A stretch of DNA of 64,000 nucleotides, from NCBI GenBank assembly GCA_030220185.1, contig JASPKZ010001230.1:186001-250000 (forward strand), read 5' to 3'. The translations under genes and the position numbers were made by a program. Below the pieces are notes generated by a model. The model was not told the DNA's origin. It saw only the letters and a program-made list of their open reading frames with translations, and searched no databases. The DNA is from Diploptera punctata. Lineage: Eukaryota > Arthropoda > Insecta > Blattodea > Blaberidae. Positions 22,296 to 33,770 of the stretch are shown here, in pieces. Position 1 is the first letter of the stretch. Each line of letters opens with the position of its first letter.

Positions 22296-22959
22296 AATTT
22301 TCCTATAATGCTGTCTGGATGTAGCTTTTGATGTTAATTCCTTATACAGTATAAACTGATGCACTGTATTCTGTGTTCTGTAATTTTAATGTTTTGCAGG
22401 ATTTCTATTCTTCATCTACATCAGCTTGGGTAAGAATATCATTGGGTATATTCCTGTAATGGCAATAGATACATTAGTTGCAATTATTTATTTAATTCAG
22501 TGCATTTTTAAATTTTGAGTCATTCATTTTATAAATTTATTACTACTCATAAAATGTGATGAAAATCGGAATAACATTTACATTAATTTAAGGGAAGAAG
22601 GAAAGAAGAAAACTTATTTTTTAGCTATTTTTTTCTTATAACATTATTGGATTGCTTTAGAAATTAAAAATTGCCTAATATTATTGTTAATTTAAAATAA
22701 GAAGAGAAAAAAGTAAAAAAAAAACATTTTTCTTGTCTTACAACCTTTTTAGTCATATTACTAATAGTGCAACAGAAATTTAAAAAAAAAAATGTCAGTC
22801 CCTCAAAGATTATTAAATATTCCAAATGTTCATAAATATAGTGTGTCTCAGATTTCCTGGACCAAATTAACATAAATGATAGAATAGCCCAAACTTAGTA
22901 TTTACAAGTTAGGAAATTATGATTTTCGTTGTTACTGTTATTGTTGTTATTTTTAAACA
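22296..22959. other. AT-rich spacer
   Basis: Contains an exon-like 30-base block at 22400-22429 bounded by TTTTGCAG and GTAAGA. No reason to accept it as an exon beyond the splice-like edges. Confidence 0.4.
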
Positions 22960-23290
22960 GATTTTATGCATCTTCCTCTTTTTTTTTTTTTTCTTCCACT
23001 CTTCTATATCTAACCAACCCATTCTCGTATAGTCATTTCTGTCACGGTATTAGCAACACCCTCCATCCGTGTTTTTCTTGGTATTCCCATTTTTTTCCCC
23101 CTTCCAATTTCCATTCAAATGGCAGCTTAGGAATTATTTCCTGTGACATTCTTTTCACATGTCCAAACCATTGCAATTGTTTATAAATAATGAAATATGA
23201 TATAGAATTTTAAAATCCATGATTTTACCTAGTTATTTCGTCTCTTATTTGGAATGCCTTGTTGATCTAATTAAAAAGTAAATTTCTCTT
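22960..23290 (-). mobile_element. LINE 3' end, degenerate
   Basis: Complement gives shifted pieces of a YKQLQWFGHVKRM-like stretch and of the RRK..G.PRKTR..GVANTVTE-type tail. Diverged. Confidence 0.65.
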
Positions 23291-23599
23291 GGATTGTTAT
23301 TACTTGTATTTAAGATGCCTCACTGTGTTTTCCCGTCATTATATAGGCCATTTTAAACATATTTAGGTCATCAAAATCTGGGCCCTGTATTATGTTTTTA
23401 AAGCAAAGCTTCATGGGTATGTCTTACAACAAAGTGATGCAGTGCTATTTGTGACAATCTCTATATCTAATACTACCAGACAACAGTTTAAAAAAATTCA
23501 CAACTCCTTTTGGATCCACTCAATTCCAGTTCTCTATATACATATGTCGTGCAACCATATTCACAATTGATTACTTGATACCAATTCCAATTGAATACG

Positions 23600-24970
23600 A
23601 GGGTTGGGACATAAGTCATGTCAACTATTTTTTGTGTAGAAACGTAATCGGATCACAAAATATTATTTATCACGTGGAAGACATGTAATCCTAGTGGTCT
23701 TCCAAAACCAGGTGGCTCTGTGATTGTCAGTACGAGCATAGAGAGCGATGTGAAATCAGTTTGGCGACCGTCGCGTCGTGCGAGATAGAGATAACTCGTG
23801 TTGAGCAGCTCTCATATATCAAAATAGCCGTTCTACATGGAAGAAATGCCATAGAATGTCACAGGGAATTCATGGAAGATGAGATGTTAGGAATAATGCC
23901 CTTCCATACTGGACAGTCGCGAGATGAACAAGAGAGTTTCAGAGAGGACCTGTGGTACCAAATATCATCAATGCGTGAGGACGACCAGTAAGTGCGCGGA
24001 TCGATGTGGCGCGTGAAATAATCGTGCATATGCTGTAGAATGATAAACGATGGACATACTGGAGTTAGTGAATGCAAGTGGCATCGAAAAACGCACCATC
24101 CACAGGATTTTGCGGAACGATCTGCACTGCGCAAAATCGCATCGAAGTGGGTACCACATGCACTGACAGAATTTCAACTGTGGAAGCGATTTGCAACATG
24201 TGACGACCACCTAATACAATGGTAACAGGATGGTCACTTTCTATCACTAATAATCGCCATCATTGGATTTTGGACCAGGGCATACGAACCGGAATTCAAA
24301 CGTCAATCTGCAGATTGGCGACATGCCAAGGAAGTAGAAATTCCGTCAGAATCCTTCCCTTCTGAAATTGGTGAAATAGTGATTGTCGTGTATGACGTCA
24401 GGAGTTCATTGTGTATGTCACTTTGTTCCATATGGCAGGACAGAGACACCAGATTACTACAGACACTTCCAGCTGTGACAGATTAATCGATTTATTTTCC
24501 TTGTTCTTTTATTTGTTATATCAATAATATTTTTAATTATTAGCCCAAATATAATTAGAATTTTAATTGGGCATTCGGAAGAAACGTCCTTATCTTCTAG
24601 GGAGTGCAATCATTCTCCACGACAAGCAAGGCCACATAAAGCAGAGTGTGTAGGATGGCTACTGCGGCGCTGGGGTTGGGAAGTTTTGGAGCATCAACCT
24701 TAATTCCTTGACCTTTCTTCATGTAACTTTGACCTCATATGAAAGGTAAAGGAATCATTACATAGTAGACGGTACAACACGAGAGGACATTACCAATGTT
24801 GTGCAACAACAGATGATCTATTTCATACATGGTGCAGAAAATGAAGATGCAGACGGTATTCAACGCCTTCCACATTGTTGGCAGCGTGTTGTGAACATTG
24901 CAGGGGACTACTGGTCTTTTAAAACGGGTATGTGTGGTGTAATGATTGTGAAACATGAAACTAGGACTGT
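23600..24970 (+). pseudogene. Mariner-family transposase, dead copy
   Basis: Fragments in order: QLSYIKIAVLHGRNAIECHREF (helix-turn-helix region, 23805-23870), RKIASKWVPHALTEFQ (24130-24180), RAYEPEFKRQSADWRH (24275-24325), and an LLRRWGWEVLEHQPYS segment near 24660-24700 where a PPYSPD-type motif is expected, then IQRLPHCWQRVV (24858-24893). This order and spacing match a full-length mariner transposase. Frameshifts, stops and a short AT-rich insert near 24490-24560 disable it. The left end CGAGGGTTGGGACATAAGTC may be the terminal repeat; its partner was not found. Confidence 0.85.
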
Positions 24971-25135
24971 CATATCAATTATCATAATAATTATGTGAAG
25001 CATAATGTTGGGTTTTTGTTAAATGGCCATACATGCAATTGCTACCTTGTACTTTCATGATGTGTATATTTCGAATTTTCCACTCGCGCTGATATTTGCA
25101 CAAAAATAGTCGCAAAGACTTATGCCTCAACCTTG

Positions 25136-25141
25136 TATGTA

Positions 25142-25196
<55 letters not shown>
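25136..25196. repeat. (TG)n/(TA)n microsatellite
   Basis: TGTGTG followed by a TATATA run, abutting the tRNA-like repeat at 25200. Confidence 0.9.
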
Positions 25197-25199
<3 letters not shown>

Positions 25200-25375
25200 A
25201 TGCTTGAACTGGGATTTGAAACCGAGACCTCTAGCTTTGTACACTAGTGCTCTATCACTTATACCATTCAGGATCTCAATATAAATATTAATTTTTCTTT
25301 CCTCATATACATACACTAGCATATAAAGCTAGAGGTCTCGGGTTCAAATCCCAGTTCAGATATTAATTTTTCTTT
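25200..25375. repeat. tRNA-like inverted pair
   Basis: On the minus strand, 25203-25272 is a tRNA-like unit with a TTTCAAATCCC T-loop and a GTACAAA anticodon loop. On the plus strand, 25324-25365 holds the 3' half of the same unit (CTAGAGGTCTCGGGTTCAAA). Both copies are followed by TATTAATTTTTCTTT. It is a small relative of the tRNA-bearing foldbacks. Confidence 0.6.
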
Positions 25376-26063
25376 TCATATATTTGACCTTTATTGTTAA
25401 ATGTCAAAATTTAAATTTAATTACAAAGATTTTCTTTTTAATTTTGTAGGTTTTTTAAGTTTAGTTAAGTCTCTATTTAAGTTTTCCTGTGGCTGCAACG
25501 TGTGAGAAAAATGGATTTTCCAGGATATCTAGTCAAATATTCGACAGACTCTTAAAAAAATGGGAAGACAAAATGTTTTTATACCCAAGACTTGAACAGC
25601 TGATGATGATGCTCACAATAAATTACAACATTATTCTGTAATATATTTGCTGGAATGACTCAAAAATTTAAAAATTCATTGTTAACATATTAGTAGAAAA
25701 GTGAGGATTAATTGTTAATTTTGTGTATTCTTGATTTCACATTGTTCATAACATTTTTTTTTTTGTATCCTATCAGTCAATTGCAGAAATGAATTCTAAA
25801 CAATTGTGGTTTTGCAATATTGTATTGTATCCATTACACATACAAACAAAAAAAAGCTGAAAATCCATGGCAGTAGTTATGAGACCAAGGGGTTCGGCCT
25901 GAAGTCTTGTTTTTTAAATTAACAACCATTGATTTTTAGGTTTCTTGCAGATGTTATTGAAACAATAAAAATTGTGAAACCGGGATTGTGGTTCAGATTT
26001 AATTTTTCAATTGGCTGTATGTGTTGTATTAGCTAATTGACATGCATGCAGTTTTTGTTAATG
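25376..26063. other. AT-rich spacer, no feature recognised
   Basis: No coding block, terminal repeat or tRNA-like module was found. Confidence 0.45.
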
Positions 26064-27389
26064 CAGTAAAATTTGTTTAATCCGGAACGTGAATAATGCG
26101 GAAATCTGTCCAATGTGAACAAATTTATTGGTCTCCCGGCGAAATAATAATAATTTTATGTGTATTCATTTTGCATAAAATGGAATCTGTCCAACGCGGA
26201 AACGGAGGGATATTTCTATTCAATTCATGAAACAAAATTATAAAGCGGAAAGACAGACAGAGACGTAAATTACGAGTAGTTTCTACTTCATTGAATTCCC
26301 GTTAGGCCAAAAAATAAAAACGATAAGTATTGATTCCTAGTCCCGCGCCGTAGCCGAGCGGTTAAGGTAGGAAGCCTTGACGCAGAGCTACGGGACTTGC
26401 GCTGGTTCGAGTCTCCATGGGGGAAGAAATTTTCTCATGGTATTTCGGCCAGTATGGGACCGGTGCCCACCCAGCATCGTGAGGCAATTGGGTAGCTACA
26501 ATAAGTAGCGGCTCCAGGTTGAGGAACCAGCTATAACGGCTGGGGGACTCGACATTGCTAACCACATGTCACCCCTACACTGGCTGTTGATCATCTACCT
26601 CTGTGATTGACACATGTGGATGTGAAGGGCCAGCAGCCGGCTGGTAAAAGGGCAACCGCTGAAAAGTGGAAAGACCCTCAATCCGAAGTATTGATTCCTG
26701 CCGCCGGGTGAACTAGCGATTTTACCTGTACCTGAAATTTTCTTTCGGCCTCACTGCACACCCGTTATGCGAAATACAGATACTTGTCTACAAATAACCA
26801 TTGCACTGTAAAATCTTAAATATTAGTTTAAGTTCTGAGACCGATCTGTCACAGGCAACGTTCTGAATTTACGGAATAAAGATGGCCAAAACGTATGTAT
26901 CATTCTTATTAAATGGAAAAGTGAAAGTGATTGAAGATAAATCTCCAAATTTCCGGACCGATGCGCTTGCTAAATCCCTAGGGAATAACGATTTCAAGGA
27001 ATCTTCAGGTTGGCTGGACAGTTTTAAAAGACGACACAATGTAGTGTGGAATCAGATTTGCGGGGAATCATTGGATATGGACAAAAGTGTAGTTAGTGAG
27101 CGGAAACCGAAAATGCATACTTTAATTTCAGGATACGCGTAAGAGACATTTTTAACTCTGACGAAACTGGACTGTTTTTTCGCGCGTTACCATAGAAGTC
27201 GTTCATACATACTATACTCCAATTTTCAACGGCAGCGCAAAAGCAATTAAGCCAGGGTACGTAAAAATACATTATACGGTACTCTATAATCTAAGATTAT
27301 TAACAAGTTTTAGTTTTTTATAATGCGGAATTTTGTCTAATGTGGAAAAAATTGGTCCCATGCGATTCCGCTTTGAACAAGTTTTACTG
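26064..27389 (+). mobile_element. Tigger/pogo-like DNA transposon, dead copy
   Basis: Inverted termini CAGTAAAATTTGTTTAATCC (left) and, in complement, CAGTAAAACTTGTTCAAAGC (right), both continuing to GCGGAA. The flank is TG at left and TA at right, so one copy of a TA duplication may be mutated. The interior encodes a CENP-B/Tigger-type DNA-binding segment at 26882-27142 (GWLDSFKRRHNVVW, ICGES), then, after a stop and frameshift, the start of the DDE region (a DETGLFF-like stretch, about 27155-27180). The rest of the catalytic domain is missing. A SINE-E sits at 26339-26685. Confidence 0.82.
26339..26685 (+). mobile_element. SINE-E, full length, 14-bp target duplication
   Basis: tRNA-like head GCGCCGTAGCCGAGCGGTTA with B box GGTTCGAGTCTCC, body TTTCTCATGGTATTTCGGCC and ACATGTGGATGTGAAGG. 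Target duplication AAGTATTGATTCCT at 26325-26338 and 26686-26699. Other copies: 12100-12320, 51183-51520 and 55100-55440. Confidence 0.92.
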
Positions 27390-27500
27390 TATTTTAGAAT
27401 GCCTTTCCCTTTCTTGATATGACTTGCTTTTGAGTGTAATTTTATAGTCTTTTTATAGTTAAACATTAGTGCTATGTTCATTTTAAATAAATGAATAACC

Positions 27501-27733
27501 ATAATATTAAAAAAATTCTGGGCTATGTGGCCGTGGTCTATAACTGGTGTTTCTTCCAGACGTTTCCCCCTCAACTGTGGAGGGCATCTTCAATGCCGAG
27601 TGCTTCTAGGTGGTATTCCCTTGCCGTAGACTTGACTGTGAATTAGATACCCTCTACAGTTGAGGGAAAACGTCTGGAAGAAACACCAGTTATAGACCAT
27701 GGTCACATAGCCCGGAATATTTTAATATTAATA
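27501..27733. mobile_element. Foldback PLE-type element with hammerhead-like core
   Basis: Arms at about 27501-27583 and 27650-27733 are inverted copies (GGCTATGTGG, ACTGGTGTTTCTTCCAGACG). The centre holds a GCCGAGTGCTTC segment. The left arm has a near-complete hammerhead core on the minus strand; in the right arm the core is eroded. Confidence 0.65.
27559..27593 (-). ncRNA. Hammerhead-like core (C3 changed)
   Basis: Minus strand: TTGAAGA where CTGAAGA is expected, stem II CCCTC/GAGGG, GAAA, palindrome ACGT, C. The first core base is mutated, so cleavage activity is doubtful. Confidence 0.45.
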
Positions 27734-28103
27734 AAATAAAGTATCCTTAATATATATACCAACATTAGAGAATAAAAATCTAACTGTATTACATTGTGTT
27801 TTCTGAAACATGAACTTTTTATTTTGTTGATATCAAGCTGGATTTTTGCACATTGTATAATCAAGGAGCTTGGTTAAATAATGCTTCATCCCAATCAGGC
27901 AATTACACGTTGATTTAATTGCATTCTGTAATAATATTCAGTTTGATGTGTGGGAGCTTATACACAATAGAAATATGAGAATATTTTTATGAGGAAATGT
28001 ACACATTTTTATCACTCAAGATTAAAGAAAGCAAACTCTGTAACTTTCTTTCTATTTGAATATAAGAAGTTTATTTATATGAAATTCTCTTATCAAAGAT
28101 TAT

Positions 28104-28108
28104 ATATA

Positions 28109-28147
<39 letters not shown>

Positions 28148-28171
28148 CCTTATAGTGATTTTACCTATAAA

Positions 28172-28205
<34 letters not shown>
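28104..28205. repeat. (TA)n microsatellites
   Basis: Two TA runs separated by about 40 bases (near 28142-28175). Confidence 0.9.
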
Positions 28206-28210
<5 letters not shown>

Positions 28211-28237
28211 TAAATTTGACATAATGAATAAGTACTC

Positions 28238-28680
28238 GTACTCTCCTTTTAAGGGAGGAAAGGAGATTACGAGTATTTGAGAATAAAGTTCTTAGGAAAA
28301 TTTTTGGACCAAAGAGAGATGAACAGACAGGTGAATGGAGAAGACTTTATAATAGTGAACTACATGATCTTTATAGGAAGCCAGATATAATAAGAACAGT
28401 TTAGTCTCGTAGACTGCGATGGGCAGGATATGTGGCACAAATGGGGAATGAAAGACATGCATGGAAGCTACTTGTAGGAAAACCAGAAGGAAAACGCCCA
28501 GTTGGTAGACCAAGAATGAGGTGGGAGAATAACATTAACTATAATTTGAGGGGAGTGGATTATACAGGGAATGATTGGAAAACATTAGCTCAGGATAGGG
28601 ATGTATGGAGAGTTTATGTCTGCATGGACATGAACCTGCAGGTTTGATTAGTGCTAGTTGGTTAGTGAGTTAATCAATAA
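28238..28680 (+). mobile_element. LINE 3' end (ERRAWKLL type), best preserved
   Basis: Contains VFRKIFGPKRDEQTGEWRR, then an open stretch (28432-28647) with MGNERHAWKLLVGKPEGKRP, VGRPRMRWENNINYNL and DWKTLAQDRDVWRVYV, then the 3' UTR (GGTTTGATTAGTGCTAGTTG). One in-frame stop lies upstream (the TAG at about 28403). Confidence 0.85.
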
Positions 28681-30774
28681 ATGTATATATTTTTTTACTT
28701 AGTTCATTGTAATGAGCCCATATTCTATTGAGACCTTCACTTGTTTGGTTATTTACTGATTCTTGATTACTTTTGGGTAACCATGTCATTTTTCTCACTT
28801 AATGAACGTTTGAATATACAAAATTAATCACAGATTAGCTGTTTTCTCATTAAATAATTTTTATGGTGATGAAGTTTTGAAAGAATAAAGATGAATAAAT
28901 TAATCATGTTCTAAATTAAGAGATAATTGATAGATCCCAGGTTTCTAAACTCAAAATTTAGATTTAGGCACCTAAAATTAAAAAAAAAGTATAACAATTT
29001 TTAAAATACCTTTTTACTCGTAGGTTTTTAAAAATGAGTAATACCACATAATATTTAACAGCAGAACAGATTAAGAATTATAAAGTTAATAAAAGAAATC
29101 AAGTTAATTAACTCTAGTAAATCAATTTATTAACAAAAGAGTAAAATTGTATTTTTTTAAATTATTTTCATGCTCTGATAAAATTCCAAAGAATTACAGT
29201 CTTATTAATGCTGAACTGAAATGAATAATGCAAATGTATTTTTAAAAAAGCCATTTTAAGTTAAAAAACACAAAATAGATACAAATGGGTAAAATAGGCT
29301 CAATAGAATTAAAAAGAGACAATTTTAGGTCCAAGAACATAAAATAGGTACCAATGGATAGAATAGAAATTTTTAAGGACAGTTAAATTCTCCGGGTTGT
29401 AAAATGTTTTATAAAATGTATACTGCGTAATTGGTTTATATTTATTCTTTCAGGGGAAAAAATCTAGTAAATAATGAGACATAGTCCTAGCATATCTCCA
29501 AAAGTAAAAACTATAAGCAAATTTTAATTTGCATTTAAATTCATTGTTTCTTACACTATACTTCCTTCTAGATTACATAATGCAAATATTTTTCTACCTT
29601 GGAAATTCAAATGATATACATTAACGTACAATATGACATTAGTGAATATAGTTACTGCAGTAATACTATAATTCAGATTCTTTCAATTTGAAAAGATATT
29701 TTTAGTTGTCATAAATTATATTATTTATTTTATTTTGAGGTATATTAATATATGTAATGACCCTACACAGTTATTCAAAATCTTCATCCAGTATATCCTC
29801 AATCTTCTACTCTTGTCATTGAATGGTTAAAAAACATATTGATCTAATTAATTGAAATGTTATTATCAGAAATAACAATTACTTTTTACATAAAAATAAT
29901 AATCTACATAATATTGCCTTATGAATAATATTAACAATTTTTATTTATAAACCAAATTTAAGTAATATTCAAATTTAAATACTTATTTTAATGATGGTTG
30001 TCAAAAAAAAGTAACATGTAATATAGTTGCAATAATTGTATACCATATTATTGGAAACTAAAAACTCAATTGTTCCTAATTTTTTTCAAACTTCTTAATT
30101 ATATTATAGTGAATTTACTACACTTGTATTACAATATATTATCATGGTCATTACCTGAAATTTCAGAAATATCAAACCTTTACAAAATGCTTGTAATTTA
30201 TTCACATTTTTATTTTAAGCTAAATTTCCAAAACATGGTAGTTTTTAATTGTTTTTGTTTCTAAAACCCTAAATGAATATTTTATTTAAAAGTCACAATC
30301 AGTGCTAAAATGATTTAAACACCTTGTATTGTAGAATAATAATTGCAACTTTGAAGGATTGCACATGAGTATTGTCATGGCCATATGGCACATGCTCTGT
30401 ACATATCAGTTCTCATGGTTTTCCATGATAAAATAATCTTATCTTGTACTTTTATTAAAGATTAAAATTATTAATGCAGTGTGTTCTAAAATTCATTTAA
30501 CTATATTATCATAAAATTTACTTAAAAAGTCCATGTGCTTGACAAAATTCAGTGTGTTGCTATCCACAGTAATCTTTTGTAATATTGAAATTTCAAAAAT
30601 AAAAGCATAGAAAACATATTACCTGAATTTCCTGTAATTTGTCTGTTAGTTAATGAACAATAGGTCTAATAGTAAATACTTTATAGAGACAATGATTATA
30701 TAACTTTGTCATAAATCATTAGTATATTTGTATTATTTGTTACTTTAGTTATAGTACTTGTGTAATTTTATAAG
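28681..30774. other. AT-rich spacer, no feature recognised
   Basis: About 2.1 kb, the longest stretch of the window without a recognisable repeat or gene. Short frames only. Confidence 0.5.
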
Positions 30775-30980
30775 GAGGCCAACAAATAGTAGCAGATACT
30801 CATCCAGCTGGTGATAGAAGTTAACTTCCGAAAGGCCTCCAGATAACATTTTAAATATAATATTTTAATACAGTTGAAGATGACGGCACCTGCCAAAAGG
30901 ACATATTTTTAATTTTTATCTTATGACGATTTACCTCAACGGAATTTGATATGAATTTTATTAGTATTGATTCTGTAATT
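30775..30980 (+). mobile_element. Solo PLE-type terminal repeat with hammerhead-like core
   Basis: Contains a hammerhead-like core at 30808-30839, a second weaker one at 30874-30902 (TTGAAGA, GGCA/TGCC stem, AAAA in place of GAAA), and an extension (ACCTCAACGGAATTTG, GAATTTTATTAGTATTGA). The extension is the reverse complement of the one-sided extension at 3980-4025. No inverted partner is present. Confidence 0.6.
30808..30839 (+). ncRNA. Hammerhead-like core (A6 changed)
   Basis: CTGGTGA at 30808-30814 (one deviation from CTGATGA), stem II GAAG-TTAA-CTTC, GAAA at 30830-30833, AGGCCT palindrome, C at 30839. Confidence 0.5.
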
Positions 30981-31072
30981 TTATTAACCGACCTTTAAAG
31001 TTTATTTTTTATTATTTATTAATTTAATTCTGACACTTATCACTTTCTTTTAATGATTAACACTTTATATAT

Positions 31073-31411
31073 CCATCCATCCATAGTAATTCTGCCCGAA
31101 GGCAGGTCCTTGACTGCAATCATAGCATTTTCGTGCTATGCTTGCAGCTTTACTAGGGAATTGTAGGTGTGGTAGCTTCCCGTTGCTTTCCACACCAGTG
31201 AAGGATGTAGATGATGATGATAATGATAAGGCTGATGATGATGGCCATATGATTTCGGGACCGTTTGGGCCTTAAAGTTTTCCTGACATTTGTCTTACAG
31301 GTGAGGAAAAACCCCGATAAAACCTCACCCAGAAAAACTGCCCCGACCGGGGATCAAATCTGCGCCCACTGCATGACAAGGCAGCACGCTACCTTGAGAC
31401 CACAGCGGTGG
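31073..31411 (-). mobile_element. SINE-A, full length, 13-bp target duplication
   Basis: Target duplication ACACTTTATATAT at 31060-31072 and 31412-31424. Tail of CCATCCATCC and complete head. Confidence 0.93.
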
Positions 31412-31424
31412 ACACTTTATATAT

Positions 31425-32319
31425 AATATACAATATTTTCCTAATATTAAATTTCTTATTTCAGTTAATTTTAGATCTAAATTTTTGCAAAAATCTTTTG
31501 TAACAAGTTTTAAAACTCAAATTTGAGATATATAATAAAAAGCTGCAGAGATAATAGTTTACTATAATATCTTAATGTAAAGATGTTTTATTTGTCATAT
31601 GCAAAGTATTACTTCTGTATATGTGTTGTTTACTGAAATGGTATTAGGATCTACCAAATGAAGTAAGAATATCCTTGAATTTTTTTTAGGATGATTTATA
31701 TATTGTTATGCACATCACAATCGTGTTTCATATTTGCATTCTTTAAGAATACTAAGTATCTTTATGCAAAATTCTGACTTTGTTTGGAATTTCACCTACT
31801 TTTTGAAGTAGATTACCTTGATATGTAAGGATGTCATGTTTGCTTCTGTATCCAAGTTTCATTACTGGCAAAATTAATTATATATTTTAGATGAGTTAAA
31901 TTTAAGAGAGGCTTTCTTTAGAGAGAAAGTTAAAAGCCATTGGTCCCATATAAAACATAAATGAGATATGTGGAGCATTCTGAACCCCAGTGCCAGGAAG
32001 TTAAAAAAAAGGAAGAAAAAAAAATTGGCTAAACATAATCACTATATTACCTTGGTTTTCATGGCTTCCAAGTTCCTCTAATAATTATGCACGCTGCATA
32101 TAGTACAATTATAATTTTAGGAGGAGTTAATATCCATGGATATAGTGATTAGGCGATATGAAATAAGCTCCCTTAGTTGGATCTCATTAGGGAGGAAAAG
32201 TCTATTCATGGATGCTTGGTAGAATAGTCAGTTGGTAGATAGTAGCATAGATTGGTGTACCTCAGGGATTATGGATAGAGCAGGTAAACACACTTTTCTA
32301 GATGTTCATGGAAAAACAG
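31425..32319. other. Spacer, no feature recognised
   Basis: No coding block or repeat relationship was found. Confidence 0.45.
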
Positions 32320-32553
32320 TCGGTCACAGTGGACTAGTGGTTATGCTCCTTTCCTCTGGTCCCGAGGATCACAGGTTCAAACACGGCTGGGGTTGATGGA
32401 TTTTTTAGGACAGAAAAATCCAAGGAGCAAGGCCTACGTGAGAGACTTTAGCCGTGGGTCTCAAGTTAGAAGATTTTCAGCCTCATAAAAGATCCTTAAG
32501 CCTGAATAAAAAGGCTTTAAGCAAACTTTACTGACATTAATATCCTAGTAATA

Positions 32554-32855
32554 GTTTAGATTGGAACTCGCCCATATAGCTCAGTCGGTAGAGCATTGGC
32601 CTAGAAAGCCAAAGGTCCTGGATTCGAGTCCCAGTCTAAGTGTATAATTTTCTCTTCAAATGTGATTTATCCATCATTGAGATATATGAAATGAATAATA
32701 AAGCATTTGGTGCATGGGAATAACAGAATATATAAGAGAAAAATTTGCATTTAGATTGGAACTCACCCAGCTCAGTCGGTAGAGCATTGACCTAGAAAGC
32801 CAAAGATCCTGGGTTCAAGTCCCAGTCTGAGCGTATAATTTTCTCCTCAAATATG
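32554..32855 (+). mobile_element. Retroposed direct dimer of tRNA-like modules, 11-bp target duplication
   Basis: Target duplication TCCTAGTAATA at 32543-32553 and 32856-32866 inside SINE-C. The 302-base insert holds two tRNA-like units in the same orientation (32570-32641 and 32765-32832), about 193 bases apart. Each is preceded by TTTAGATTGGAACT and followed by TATAATTTTCTC. The linker (ATCCATCATTGAGATATATG...TATATAAGAGAAAAATTTGC) is the same sequence found between modules in the foldbacks at 37.8 and 61.7 kb. Confidence 0.85.
32570..32641 (+). tRNA. tRNA-like module (pseudo-tRNA)
   Basis: D-arm GCTC...GAGC and a perfect anticodon stem TTGGC/GCCAA with loop CTAGAAA (AGA at the anticodon positions). 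The T-arm has one mismatch and the acceptor ends do not pair. Class I length (72), although AGA would imply a long-armed Ser tRNA. It is better regarded as a Pol III promoter module than a working tRNA. Confidence 0.45.
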
Positions 32856-33244
32856 TCCTAGTAATACCTTACTTACCTGCTGATTGAGTCGGTGTGTTGA
32901 CCACATGCCATTCATGACATCTGTGAACATATAAGGTAACTTAAAGATTAACTTGGTCTAGTAACTCCTAACAATGGAGAGGCTATGGCTCAACAATGGG
33001 CTACGCCATTTTAGATAGATATGGAAAAACCCAATGAATTATAGAATAAGATTTATTACTAACTGCCCAATAACTCACTGAATATTTAATACATTTTTTA
33101 TTTTGCTAAACAGGTGTCGACTTATTACCATTCATGTTCTTTAATTTGTATTTGCAACTTGTTACTATGTTTGCATATATTATGATTTACTTACACTCCC
33201 ATTTTATGTAATTATTATTTTCATCTCTCGAAACTAAAATATTA

Positions 33245-33770
33245 ATAATAAAATATTAGAACATACTAACACATTTAACTACCTCGGATACCAAGTTACA
33301 TACAAAGAGGAAAAAGATTTTAGTCAAAAAATTATAAAATTTAACAGAGTAACAGGAATTATAAATAATATTTTCAAGCCAAACACAGTACAGCAATACA
33401 CACAAACTAGAATTTATAAAACACTGGCCAGACCCATATTATGTTGCGGCAATGAGACCTGGACAATTCGCAGTGTAGATGAACAAAGACTAACTGCGAC
33501 ACAAATGAAATTTATGAGACGTACTGCGGGTTACTCAAGAACAGACCATAAAAGGAATTTTGAGATTTTCAAAGAATTACAAACAGAATCAATCATGGGA
33601 TATGTACAAAAATACAAAAACAACTGGAAATCTCACGTAAGAAGAATGTGTAGAAGAAGAATACCACATCAAATCTTAAATTACCAGCCACCTGGCAAGA
33701 GATCATTGGGCAGACCCTACAAACGTTAGATTGAGACCATAACAGACCGCTAGGTCTATCACATGAAAGG
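33245..33770 (+). mobile_element. LINE 3' end, largely open
   Basis: Reads NTFNYLGYQVTYKEEKDF, then RIYKTLARPILCCGNETWTI, then MKFMRRTAGYSRTDHKRN, NWKSHVRRMCRRRIP and PPGKRSLGRPYKR: the thumb and C-terminal tail of a LINE reverse transcriptase. A stop follows the tail. Confidence 0.85.

Larger units (their letters stand above)
32320..33005 (+). mobile_element. SINE-C split by a tRNA-dimer element
   Basis: The SINE-C head and body (GGACTAGTGGTTATGCTCC, TTAGCCGTGGGTCTC) run to 32553. The 3' part (TGATTGAGTCGGTGTGTTGA onward) resumes at 32856. Its order matches 5820-6215. Confidence 0.85.

Noticed and set aside
22400..22429. Thirty-base block between TTTTGCAG and GTAAGA, a possible Papss micro-exon
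   Set aside because: The phase fits, but the encoded peptide (DFYSSSTSAW) has no resemblance to PAPS synthetase N-termini and such edges occur by chance.
25590..25630. CTGATGA at about 25602 near AT-rich sequence
   Set aside because: No stem II or GAAA follows.
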